A stretch of DNA of 5,782 nucleotides, from contig JACDAW010000498.1 in NCBI GenBank assembly GCA_013695245.1, forward strand, positions 1 through 5,782, read 5' to 3'. Shown in pieces: positions 1 to 5,782 of this stretch. The stretch is from Pyrinomonadaceae bacterium (GTDB lineage: Bacteria > Acidobacteriota > Blastocatellia > Pyrinomonadales > Pyrinomonadaceae). A program made the position numbers and the translations under genes. How positions within the stretch are numbered: position 1 is the first letter of the stretch; each line of letters opens with the position of its first letter. The notes under the pieces are model-generated. The model was not told the DNA's origin. It saw nothing but the letters and a program-made list of their open reading frames with translations, and ran no database searches.

Positions 1-1
1 C

Positions 2-1978
2 AACCTGCCTTCATCAATTGCGCCGCAGGGGGCAGTAACTGTGACGCTTGAATATCGCCTGCCGGTCGAGAAAAATAACGGCTTGACGAGCGTTTCATCT
101 GAAGGCTCGCAGTTTTTACCGCCTGCCTTCTGGTATCCGACGCCCAACACACCGTTTACCGCGCGCGGAGCAGACACCGCGCCGTTTCGCTTATCCGTAA
201 CGCCAGCGCAGAGTGAAATGGTTTTGTCATCCGGGAAAGATAATGTTGATGTCGGTTCGTTCGTTCAATCGCTCAACGCGCAACCTTTTTTCGTCACCGG
301 CCAATGGGATTTAGTGAATGGCGAAGGCGAGGCGCGCAATGTCAGCGCGTATCTCTTGCGTGGCGCGACACCAGAAGAACGTCGTCGTGCGGATGAATTC
401 ATTAAATTCGCGGCGGCGGCGCGCGCGTATTATGCCGGATTCTTGGGGGCAGCTCCCGATGTCCCCGTGCGGCTCATTGCCGTGCGGCGCGGCGGCGGTT
501 TCGATGATGCGGGCGCGGTGCTTCTCGATGCTTCCGCGTTTCGCCGCTCGAAGATTGATGCGGCGACCGCGCTTAACATTGCCGATGCGATGGCGCGTTT
601 GTGGCTCGGCGGCTCGACGATTGTGCGCGGCGAAGGCGCAAGCGTTCTGCGCGAAGGTCTTGTGCGACATCTTGCGACGGGTTTTATCGAACGTCAGTTC
701 GGAGCAGAGGCGGCCGCCGCCGAACGCTTGCGCGAGCGCATCGCTTACGCGGCGATTGCGAAGCGCGACGCCTCACTCCGGGAAAGCACGCCGCTGCTTG
801 ATACGCATTTTGCCTCCGCGCTCAATAAAGGCGCTCTCGCGTGGGCGCTCGTTGAGCGCGCGATGGGGCGCGATGCGTTCGTCGCCGCGCTCCGCGCGCA
901 ACTTAAAACTGACAACGCTTTGACGCTCGCGGGAGCGCGCGCGGCGCTCGTCGAACGCGGCGATGCGAGCTTCAAAAATACGCTTGATTATCTTTTCGAC
1001 CAGCCGACGAACACGGACTTGCTCATCGGTTTGCCACAAGCACGCGGCGGCGAGTGGGTGGCGGCGCTGCGCAACACGGGTTCCGCCGAGGTGACAGTCA
1101 ATGCGCAGGCGACGACCGAGCGCGGCGAACGTCTTAACGTTGCGGTTAAAATCCCAGCGCGCGATTTCTCCGAAGCGCGCTTTCGCACGGCTTCACGCGT
1201 CGTGCGTGTCGAAGTTGATCCCGAAAAACTTTACCCGCAGATCGATTACGGAAACGACACGGCTCCGCGCGCCCGCGCCGTTGATGAAGCGCTCGCTGAT
1301 GCGCGCGCAGCTTTTTCTCGCGGCGACTTCGCCGGAGCAGAGCGCGCGGCGCGTGAGGCTTTAGCGGTTGCGCCCGTGTCGCAAGAAGCGCGTGTTCTCG
1401 CAGCGCGCGCTGCCTTAAGCTCAAACAAGTTGGATGAAGCTGAGAAAGATTTTCGTTCCGCGCTCGACGACCGCTTACCGACCGCATACGCGCTCGCGTG
1501 GAGCAACATCGGTCTTGGCGAGATCGCTTTGCGAAAGAATGGAGCGGCGGAAGCGTTGAAGCGTTTCGACGAAGCGGTGCGCGCCGATGCAGAATATGCT
1601 TCCACCTCAGACGCGCGCCTCAAGCGAATCCGCGCCGAGTCCATCGGCTCAAACGCGCCTGCGCCGGATGAATCTGCCAAAGCGTTTATCGCCAATCTCG
1701 ACCAAGCGATTCGCGGCGGGCGGAAAGCCGATCTCGACCGCTTAATATTGACGGGCGAACTTGTTGACTTCTCGAAAGGCATCGTCGGCAGCCAGCCGCA
1801 AGTTTGGCAGACACGCGTTTTGCGCACGGAGATGGCGAGCGGCAATCGCCTTCTAGCCGATGTCGAGATCACAACGCGCATACTCGATCAGGATCGGAAG
1901 GGAACGGCCGTGCTCGTCTTAACGCGCGGAAACGCAGGTTGGAAATTAGCAGACGTGCAGTTCTTTGAAGTTAGATGA
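2..1978 (+). CDS. Inactive peptidase-M1-like protein with TPR repeats and NTF2-like C-terminus (5' partial)
   Basis: The frame is open from base 2, so the gene begins outside the window. The GTG at 41 lies inside what looks like the N-terminal beta domain and is probably not the start. Residues here are numbered from that GTG. The central part (about 120-325) follows the M1 (gluzincin) aminopeptidase pattern. A GAMEN-like position reads GGFDD (152-156). The zinc site reads DAMAR (182-186) where HExxH is expected, followed by LWLGG. Exactly 18 residues later comes E205 in REGL, the place of the third zinc ligand. The KGA segment (263-265) has L261 where the catalytic Tyr is expected. Both His, the catalytic Glu and the Tyr are therefore missing, so peptidase activity is unlikely. 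A beta-rich part (about 330-410) precedes about three TPR-like helical pairs (about 414-530). The last 100 residues (543-645) resemble an NTF2/SnoaL-like fold. The likely role is protein binding or scaffolding, perhaps in the envelope; this is inference. No signal peptide can be judged because the N-terminus is missing. Confidence 0.8.
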   Translation, partial: NLPSSIAPQGAVTVTLEYRLPVEKNNGLTSVSSEGSQFLPPAFWYPTPNTPFTARGADTAPFRLSVTPAQSEMVLSSGKDNVDVGSFVQSLNAQPFFVTGQWDLVNGEGEARNVSAYLLRGATPEERRRADEFIKFAAAARAYYAGFLGAAPDVPVRLIAVRRGGGFDDAGAVLLDASAFRRSKIDAATALNIADAMARLWLGGSTIVRGEGASVLREGLVRHLATGFIERQFGAEAAAAERLRERIAYAAIAKRDASLRESTPLLDTHFASALNKGALAWALVERAMGRDAFVAALRAQLKTDNALTLAGARAALVERGDASFKNTLDYLFDQPTNTDLLIGLPQARGGEWVAALRNTGSAEVTVNAQATTERGERLNVAVKIPARDFSEARFRTASRVVRVEVDPEKLYPQIDYGNDTAPRARAVDEALADARAAFSRGDFAGAERAAREALAVAPVSQEARVLAARAALSSNKLDEAEKDFRSALDDRLPTAYALAWSNIGLGEIALRKNGAAEALKRFDEAVRADAEYASTSDARLKRIRAESIGSNAPAPDESAKAFIANLDQAIRGGRKADLDRLILTGELVDFSKGIVGSQPQVWQTRVLRTEMASGNRLLADVEITTRILDQDRKGTAVLVLTRGNAGWKLADVQFFEVR

Positions 1979-2520
1979 TTGAAGCGCAAGAGTTACACCA
2001 GATCGAACGTCGCGCGGCGCGCATCAAATTGTTGCTGATGGATTGCGACGGCGTGCTTACGGACGGGCGCATTGAGCTTCTCGCAAGCGGCGACGAGCAG
2101 AAAAGTTTTCACACGCGCGATGGCCACGGGCTAGTGCTGTTGCATCGCGCCGGGCTACGCTCAGGAATAATCTCCGGGCGAAGTTCAAAACTTGTCGAGC
2201 GGCGCGCGCAAGAATTAGGAATAACTTACGTGCGTCAGGGCACGTGGAACAAGATCGAAGACTTCCGCGAAGTGTTAGCCGAAGCCGACGTAAAGGAATC
2301 GGAAGTCGCCTTTATTGGAGACGATGTGACGGATATACCGTTGATGCGCCACGCAGAATTGGCCGTTGCGGTCGCTGATGCCGTTGAAGAGACGCGCGCG
2401 GCGGCGCATTATGTGACAAGGTTGCCGGGCGGTTTCGGCGCGGTGCGCGAGGTCACGGAATTGATTCTCAAAGCGCAAGGAAGATGGAGCGAACTGATGC
2501 GCCGATATACCGAAGAATAA
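1975..2520 (+). CDS. kdsC: 3-deoxy-D-manno-octulosonate 8-phosphate phosphatase (KdsC/YrbI family HAD hydrolase)
   Basis: The product is a 181-residue cytosolic HAD phosphatase. The family hydrolyses Kdo-8-phosphate to Kdo and phosphate, a step before CMP-Kdo formation for lipopolysaccharide inner core. All HAD motifs are visible. Motif I is DCDGVLTDG with nucleophile D23 and acid/base D25. Motif II is in IISGRSS with S67. The motif III lysine is K93 in WNKIEDF. Motif IV is GDDVTD (115-120). The stretch YVTRLPGGFGAVREV near the C-terminus is typical of KdsC. Like other KdsC proteins it has no cap domain and would be expected to form a tetramer. The ATG overlaps the upstream stop codon (ATGA at 1975-1978), and only a weak GAAG lies 4 bases before it, so translation probably depends on coupling to the M1-like gene. 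No other Kdo gene (kdsA, kdsB, kdsD) is in view. A related sugar-phosphate HAD phosphatase of the same subfamily is the main alternative. Confidence 0.9.
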   Translation: MIEAQELHQIERRAARIKLLLMDCDGVLTDGRIELLASGDEQKSFHTRDGHGLVLLHRAGLRSGIISGRSSKLVERRAQELGITYVRQGTWNKIEDFREVLAEADVKESEVAFIGDDVTDIPLMRHAELAVAVADAVEETRAAAHYVTRLPGGFGAVREVTELILKAQGRWSELMRRYTEE

Positions 2521-2617
2521 ATTATCATCGCAACGGACGCGATAAATTCTGGCAATGGGTGTTTCAGCAAAACGCGGTGTTGGAGGCGTCAGTCAATTCT
2601 TTACCAAGGCGGGTTTC

Positions 2618-2626
2618 GGGGAAAAG
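2618..2626 (+). promoter_or_regulatory. Ribosome binding site that sets the receiver-protein start
   Basis: A GGGGAAAAG stretch sits 6 bases before the ATG at 2633. The frame stays open upstream to an ATG at 2555, but the 26 extra residues do not resemble a receiver domain and that ATG has no comparable site. The start at 2633 is therefore preferred. Confidence 0.55.
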
Positions 2627-2632
2627 ATTACA

Positions 2633-3034
2633 ATGAGTGATATTCAGCATTCGATCTTATTTGTGGAAGACAGCACTGACACGCGCGAACTCGTCGAGTA
2701 CACTTTGCGGCAAGAAGGTTTCCAAGTAACGACGGCACAGACGGGCGACGACGGGTTAAAACTAGCGAGCGCGAATTCCTACGCGCTGATTTTGTTAGAC
2801 GTCGGCTTGCCAGACAAGGACGGGCTTGAACTCTGCCGCGAGATTCGCAAGTTTGATTTACAAACACCCGTTCTACTTTATACGGCTTTCGCCGATCTGC
2901 TCGACAGCGAAGAGGCGAAGGCGGCGGGCGCGCAAGGCTGCCTGCGCAAGCCGGAAGACACCTCGCGCCTCGCCTCCGTGATACGAACATTCGTTGAACA
3001 ATCAGACGAGCAAACGTCGAAGAAGCTAGTTTGA
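2633..3034 (+). CDS. Stand-alone response regulator receiver protein (CheY/Spo0F-like)
   Basis: The 133-residue product is one receiver domain with no output domain. It would take a phosphoryl group from a histidine kinase and act by protein contact or in a phosphorelay. The acidic pair is E12-D13 after the first strand (ILFVED). The phosphorylated residue is D56 in LLDVGLP. T84 is in LLYTAFA, and the conserved lysine is K106 in LRKP. The position three before that lysine, normally Tyr, Phe or His, is Cys (C103). The tail (about 120-133) is short and polar. It lies 112 bases after kdsC on the same strand. I see no convincing promoter or terminator in that gap, so read-through from kdsC is possible. 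No kinase gene is in view, so the partner is unknown. Confidence 0.88.
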   Translation: MSDIQHSILFVEDSTDTRELVEYTLRQEGFQVTTAQTGDDGLKLASANSYALILLDVGLPDKDGLELCREIRKFDLQTPVLLYTAFADLLDSEEAKAAGAQGCLRKPEDTSRLASVIRTFVEQSDEQTSKKLV

Positions 3035-3060
3035 CACTGTGGAGCGAGGCAAAGTATCTT
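3031..3060 (+). promoter_or_regulatory. Probable sigma-70-type promoter for tRNA-Gly
   Basis: A perfect -35 hexamer TTGACA (3031-3036) overlaps the stop codon of the receiver gene. It is followed, after an 18-base spacer, by TATCTT (3055-3060), which matches 4 of 6 bases of the -10 consensus. Transcription would start near 3067, giving a leader of about 43 bases before the tRNA. A weaker alternative is TTGCCA (3061-3066) with TTAAAT (3084-3089), 17 bases apart. Confidence 0.45.
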
Positions 3061-3065
3061 TTGCC
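3048..3065 (+). repeat. Perfect 6-bp inverted repeat (GGCAAA / TTTGCC)
   Basis: The two arms, 3048-3053 and 3060-3065, are separated by 6 bases, and a G-U pair could extend the stem. It begins 13 bases after the receiver stop codon. It could be a weak 3'-end hairpin for that mRNA, but no U-run follows directly. It also covers the proposed -10 box of the tRNA promoter, so it could be an operator-like site or chance. Confidence 0.3.
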
Positions 3066-3109
3066 ATACGCAGTTTGAAATTATTAAATCTAGCTGCGTT
3101 TCAATTTAA

Positions 3110-3181
3110 GCGGGAGTGGCGCAATGGTAGCGCAATAGCTTCCCAAGCTAAAGGTTGCGGGTTCAAATCCCGTCTCCCGCT
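3110..3181 (+). tRNA. tRNA-Gly (anticodon CCC)
   Basis: All arms fold. The acceptor arms GCGGGAG (3110-3116) and CTCCCGC (3174-3180) pair perfectly. The D-stem is GCGC/GCGC with an AATGGTA loop that holds the conserved GG. The anticodon loop TTCCCAA (3140-3146) gives anticodon CCC at 3142-3144, reading GGG codons. The variable loop has 5 bases. The T-arm is GCGGG-TTCAAAT-CCCGT. The discriminator base is T3181, as expected for bacterial tRNA-Gly. The outermost anticodon-stem pair is an A-A mismatch (3135 with 3151). CCA is not encoded (TCA follows), so a CCA-adding enzyme is needed. Confidence 0.97.
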
Positions 3182-3226
3182 TCAATAATCAACATTTGTT
3201 TCTCGCAAAGCGAAATTTGAAGCGCG

Positions 3227-3235
3227 TGCTAGAGT
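3227..3235 (+). promoter_or_regulatory. Possible extended -10 promoter for the CPCC protein gene
   Basis: TGC followed by TAGAGT fits the TGn extended -10 form, with 4 of 6 bases matching TATAAT. Transcription would start near 3242, about 39 bases before the ATG at 3281. No good -35 box lies at the right distance. Read-through from the tRNA promoter is the alternative. Confidence 0.25.
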
Positions 3236-3266
3236 AATAAAGATTCTCTGGCTGGCATCGGTGGCA

Positions 3267-3274
3267 AGAAGGAG
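3267..3274 (+). promoter_or_regulatory. Strong ribosome binding site of the CPCC protein gene
   Basis: AGAAGGAG ends 6 bases before the ATG at 3281. This favours that ATG over the in-frame TTG at 3275, which directly abuts the site. Confidence 0.75.
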
Positions 3275-3280
3275 TTGGCT

Positions 3281-3577
3281 ATGGCAGGTGAATCCGGCTT
3301 TACCGTGATGTGTCCGTGTTGCGAGGCAACGCTCGTCGTTGACCGCGAGACGGGAGCGATTATCTCTTCTGAAGAGAAACAAAAACCAATCGCATCGTTT
3401 GAAGAGATGGCGCGCGGCATGGAGAAACAAAAACAGGTGCGCGACCAACTCTTTGCGCAAGAACTCAGTTCGCAGAAGGATCGTGAACGATTGTTGGAGG
3501 AGAAATTTCGTGAAGCGATGAAGCGCGCCGACAAAACGAAAGACGAACCTTACCGTAATCCGCTCGATATAGACTAA
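3281..3577 (+). CDS. Small CPCC-cluster (half zinc-ribbon-like) protein with coiled-coil tail, function unknown
   Basis: The 98-residue product has no assigned function that I recognise. The N-terminus carries a CPCC cluster (C11, C13, C14), then hydrophobic beta-type residues ending in VVDRETGAII, the usual shape of the first half of a zinc ribbon. There are no other Cys or His residues in the protein, so a four-ligand zinc site cannot form within one chain. Metal binding would need a dimer or a partner, or the cluster may be redox-active or only structural. Residues about 38-84 are highly charged and probably form a helix or coiled coil (EEMARGMEKQKQVRDQ and onward). The C-terminus is polar (NPLDID). 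I associate similar short proteins with Acidobacteria, from memory only. It follows tRNA-Gly by about 100 bases and ends 21 bases from the convergent rsmD stop codon. Confidence 0.8.
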   Translation: MAGESGFTVMCPCCEATLVVDRETGAIISSEEKQKPIASFEEMARGMEKQKQVRDQLFAQELSSQKDRERLLEEKFREAMKRADKTKDEPYRNPLDID

Positions 3578-3598
3578 AGATGATACCATTCATCGCGT

Positions 3599-4159
3599 CT
3601 AACTTCGTTCGTAAAAACTGAGCGACGAATCGCCCTGTCGCACAACGCGCCAACGTCGCAACTCGCCGTAAGCGTCCTTCAATTCATTTTTATGGTGGTG
3701 CTCGGCGATAAGCACGCCTTCCGCGGTTAGCACGTTTGAGTCGGACGCGCCAACCGTTGCGAGTGCCGGAGCATAGTCGAGCGTGTAGGGCGGGTCGAAA
3801 TAGATTACGTCCCAAGCTTCCGCTTCACGCGCCTGCGCCCGCCGCAAAAACTCGCTCGCTTCGCTCATCACAACTTCCGTTTCATCCTCCGGCACGCCGC
3901 ACAGATCGAGATTCGCTTCAACTAACCCGCACATCTTCCGCGAACGATCAACAAAGGTAACAAAACTTGCGCCCCGCGATAAAGCTTCAATGCCGACTGC
4001 GCCCGAACCCGCGCACAGATCGAGGAAGCGCGCGTCTTCGATGCGTGCCACGATGATATTAAAAAGCGTTTCACGCAAGCGGTCGGAAGTCGGGCGCACT
4101 TGCATTGACGGCGGACTTTTCAAGTTGCGCCCGCGATATTGTCCGGCAATTATTCGCAC
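3599..4159 (-). CDS. rsmD: 16S rRNA (guanine(966)-N(2))-methyltransferase RsmD
   Basis: The 186-residue product is a Rossmann-fold methyltransferase. The family uses S-adenosylmethionine to methylate N2 of G966 in 16S rRNA during 30S assembly. The N-terminus has the family signature MRIIAGQYRGR, then VRPTSDRLRETLFNI (21-35). The SAM-binding motif I is FLDLCAGSGAVGIEALSRGA (45-64). Motif IV is DPPY (122-125), the signature of N-methyltransferases of this type. The length is normal for RsmD. The start codon is GTG (4157-4159), supported by the family N-terminus; the Shine-Dalgarno sequence before it is weak (AAAG). It lies 60 bases downstream of recG on the same strand, an order often seen in bacteria, so the two are probably co-transcribed. 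The gene coaD, which often follows rsmD, is not here. Confidence 0.93.
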   Translation of the reverse strand: MRIIAGQYRGRNLKSPPSMQVRPTSDRLRETLFNIIVARIEDARFLDLCAGSGAVGIEALSRGASFVTFVDRSRKMCGLVEANLDLCGVPEDETEVVMSEASEFLRRAQAREAEAWDVIYFDPPYTLDYAPALATVGASDSNVLTAEGVLIAEHHHKNELKDAYGELRRWRVVRQGDSSLSFYERS

Positions 4160-4219
4160 AAGCTTTAATAAACGGCGGAAGGCATAAATCTATATTACAA
4201 AAGAAGCGACAATAATTTA

Positions 4220-5782
4220 TTAACCGATGTTCGCTAAACCGAATCGCGCATCTCCTTGCACGCGCTCGATCATGCGTGAGGTTTCGCGCGTGCGCCGCTT
4301 CGCTGAAAAGTAGTGCTCGGCTTCGCGGCGCGCTTCTTCTAAAATCTCGATGTCGCGCACAAGGTTGCCGATGCGAAACGTAGGGATGCCCGATTGCCGC
4401 GTGCCCATCACTTCGCCGGGGCCGCGTATCTCTAAATCTTTTTCAGCGATGCGAAAGCCGTCAGAAGTTTCTTCCATGATGCCGAGTCGTTCGCGCGCAA
4501 CGGAAGTTTGTTTGTCGGAGGCTAAGAGCACGCAGAAACTTTTCTCCGCGCCGCGCCCGACTCGCCCGCGCAATTGGTGAAGCTGCGACAAGCCGAAACG
4601 CTCGGCGTGTTCGATCACCATGATGGAAGCATTAGGCACGTCAACACCGACTTCGACGACCGTAGTTGCGACGAGAATTTGAATCTCGCCCCCAACGAAG
4701 CGGCGCATCACGTCGTCCTTCTCGGCCGTTTTCATCTTGCCGTGAATGAGTCCGACTGTGAAGGTGGGAAAGATGCGGTCGCGCAGATGTTCGTACATGC
4801 GCGTCGCGTCTTTTAAATCCATCTTCTCCGATTCTTCGACGAGCGGATAGACGACGTAAGCTTGCCTCCCTGTGCGCACCTCACGTTCGACCCCCTTATA
4901 GATTCCGGCGCGCTGATCTTCGCCGCACACAACGGTCTTTACGGGCGTGCGTCCCGGCGGCAACTCATCAATTACGGACACGTCCAAATCGCCATAGACG
5001 GTCATCGCAAGGCTGCGCGGAATCGGCGTTGCGGTCATTACGAGCACGTCGGGGATCGAACCATTGTCGCCCTTGTCGCGCAGCGCAGCGCGTTGCAGCA
5101 CGCCGAAGCGGTGTTGCTCGTCAATCACAACGAAGCCGAGTTTGTGAAACTGAACTGATTCTTGGATGACGGCGTGCGTGCCGATGCAAGCGTGAATCTC
5201 GCCTTCGGCGATCTCGCCGTGAAGCTTCCGCTTTTCGCTTTGACGCAAACTTCCCTTGAGTAATTCGACGCGGTAAGGCGTGGAGGCGAGCATTCGTTTG
5301 ATGTTGCGTGCGTGCTGTTCGGCGAGAATTTCGGTCGGCGCCATCAATACGGTTTGATAACCGTTCTCCATCGCCGCCATCATCGCGGAAAGCGCGACCG
5401 CAGTTTTACCCGAACCGACATCGCCTTGCAGCAAACGGTTCATCGGCGCATCGGATTGCATATCGTCGAGGATGCGGCGCACGGCGCGTTCCTGCGCGCC
5501 CGTCAGAGTGAAGGGAAGGATGGAGTTCATCGTTGCACGCACACGCTCGTTGATTTCAATCACTGCGCCCTTCGGCTCTTTGACGCGCGCATCGCGGCGA
5601 AGGGCGATGGCGAAGGCGACCCAGAAAAACTCCTCGAAGATCAAGCGCAAGTGCGCGGGGCTGCGCGCCGTTTCATACAGCTTGAGCGGCGCGTCTTCAG
5701 TTGGGAAATGGATGCGCCGTAATGCTTCAGCGCGATTGATCAAATTCTGGCGTGCGATCAATTCAGGGGGCAGCGTCTCTTC
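4220..5782 (-). CDS. recG: ATP-dependent DNA helicase RecG (5' partial)
   Basis: RecG is a superfamily 2 double-strand DNA translocase that regresses stalled replication forks and processes branched DNA. The frame runs off the right edge, so the true start and the N-terminal wedge domain are missing; compared with E. coli RecG at least about 180 residues are absent. The TTG at 5761 is only a chance internal codon; residues are numbered from it. The visible part starts in the segment before the helicase core (ALRRIHFP, 13-20). Motif I (Walker A) is GDVGSGKT (113-120) with K119. The motif II box is DEQH (214-217), followed by RFGV. Motif III is TATPIPRSLA. Motif VI is QLRGRVGRG (396-404). The RecG-specific TRG region begins GPGEVMGTRQSG (447-458). 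The chain ends FGLANIG, typical of the family. No frameshift or lost catalytic residue is visible. Confidence 0.96.
   Translation of the reverse strand, partial: EETLPPELIARQNLINRAEALRRIHFPTEDAPLKLYETARSPAHLRLIFEEFFWVAFAIALRRDARVKEPKGAVIEINERVRATMNSILPFTLTGAQERAVRRILDDMQSDAPMNRLLQGDVGSGKTAVALSAMMAAMENGYQTVLMAPTEILAEQHARNIKRMLASTPYRVELLKGSLRQSEKRKLHGEIAEGEIHACIGTHAVIQESVQFHKLGFVVIDEQHRFGVLQRAALRDKGDNGSIPDVLVMTATPIPRSLAMTVYGDLDVSVIDELPPGRTPVKTVVCGEDQRAGIYKGVEREVRTGRQAYVVYPLVEESEKMDLKDATRMYEHLRDRIFPTFTVGLIHGKMKTAEKDDVMRRFVGGEIQILVATTVVEVGVDVPNASIMVIEHAERFGLSQLHQLRGRVGRGAEKSFCVLLASDKQTSVARERLGIMEETSDGFRIAEKDLEIRGPGEVMGTRQSGIPTFRIGNLVRDIEILEEARREAEHYFSAKRRTRETSRMIERVQGDARFGLANIG

Noticed and set aside
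318..923. A 201-codon plus-strand frame overlapping the M1-like gene
   Set aside because: It is out of frame with the M1-like gene, has a low-complexity Arg-rich product and no domain. It is a shadow of the real frame.
300..1400. Very frequent GCGC/CGCG strings that suggest repeats or a signal motif
   Set aside because: They fall in frame with Ala (GCG) and Arg (CGC) codons in an Ala/Arg-rich protein and show no regular spacing, so codon use explains them.
1246..1881. A 211-codon open frame on the minus strand inside the TPR-coding part
   Set aside because: It is antisense to a clearly coding frame. Its product is rich in Arg, Ala and Ser with no recognisable domain, as expected for the reverse of GC-rich Ala/Arg codons.
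2555..2632. An upstream ATG giving a 26-residue N-terminal extension of the receiver protein
   Set aside because: The extension has no receiver homology, and the good ribosome site lies directly before the ATG at 2633.
3110..3181. tRNA-Gly as an integration site for a mobile element
   Set aside because: No integrase, no direct repeat of the tRNA 3' end and no change in base composition downstream. The neighbouring genes are ordinary chromosomal ones.
3203..3213. TCGC/GCGA hairpin after the tRNA as its terminator
   Set aside because: It has only four pairs with a 3-base loop, a mismatch directly outside the stem, and no T-run.
3579..3594. GATGA/TCATC inverted repeat between the convergent CPCC and rsmD genes as a two-way terminator
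   Set aside because: The stem is only 5 bp and AT-rich, and no T-run follows on either strand.
4160..4219. A separate promoter or terminator in the AT-rich recG-rsmD gap (minus strand)
   Set aside because: I found no well-spaced -35/-10 pair and no GC-rich hairpin with T-run. Co-transcription from recG is simpler.

Overview
The window looks like chromosomal DNA from a moderately GC-rich, Gram-negative-type bacterium. The best guess is an acidobacterium, perhaps of the Blastocatellia group. This rests on three things: a large M1-peptidase-like protein with TPRs, a Kdo-pathway phosphatase (which implies lipopolysaccharide), and a short Cys-rich/coiled-coil protein of a kind I associate with that phylum. 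The assignment is inference; no rRNA or other firm marker is present. I see no mobile element, CRISPR array or phage gene.

Left part, plus strand (2-3034). A large open frame that enters from outside the window encodes a peptidase-M1-like protein. Its active site is destroyed (DAMAR in place of HExxH), but the HExxH-X18-E spacing is intact. It continues into TPR repeats and an NTF2-like C-terminal domain. Its stop codon overlaps the start of a kdsC-type HAD phosphatase (ATGA), so the two are probably translated in a coupled way. A stand-alone CheY-like receiver protein follows after a gap of 112 bases.

Middle (3031-3577). A probable promoter starting at the stop codon of the receiver gene leads to a tRNA-Gly(CCC) gene. 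A small gene follows, encoding a 98-residue protein with one CPCC cluster and a charged helical tail.

Right part, minus strand (3599-5782). recG, cut by the right edge, is followed 60 bases downstream by rsmD. These are DNA-repair and ribosome-modification genes in a frequently seen order. rsmD converges on the small CPCC gene with only 21 bases between the stop codons.

Most of the window is ordinary housekeeping. The part most worth a second look is the inactivated M1-like protein, its TPR/NTF2-like extension, and its tight link to kdsC.
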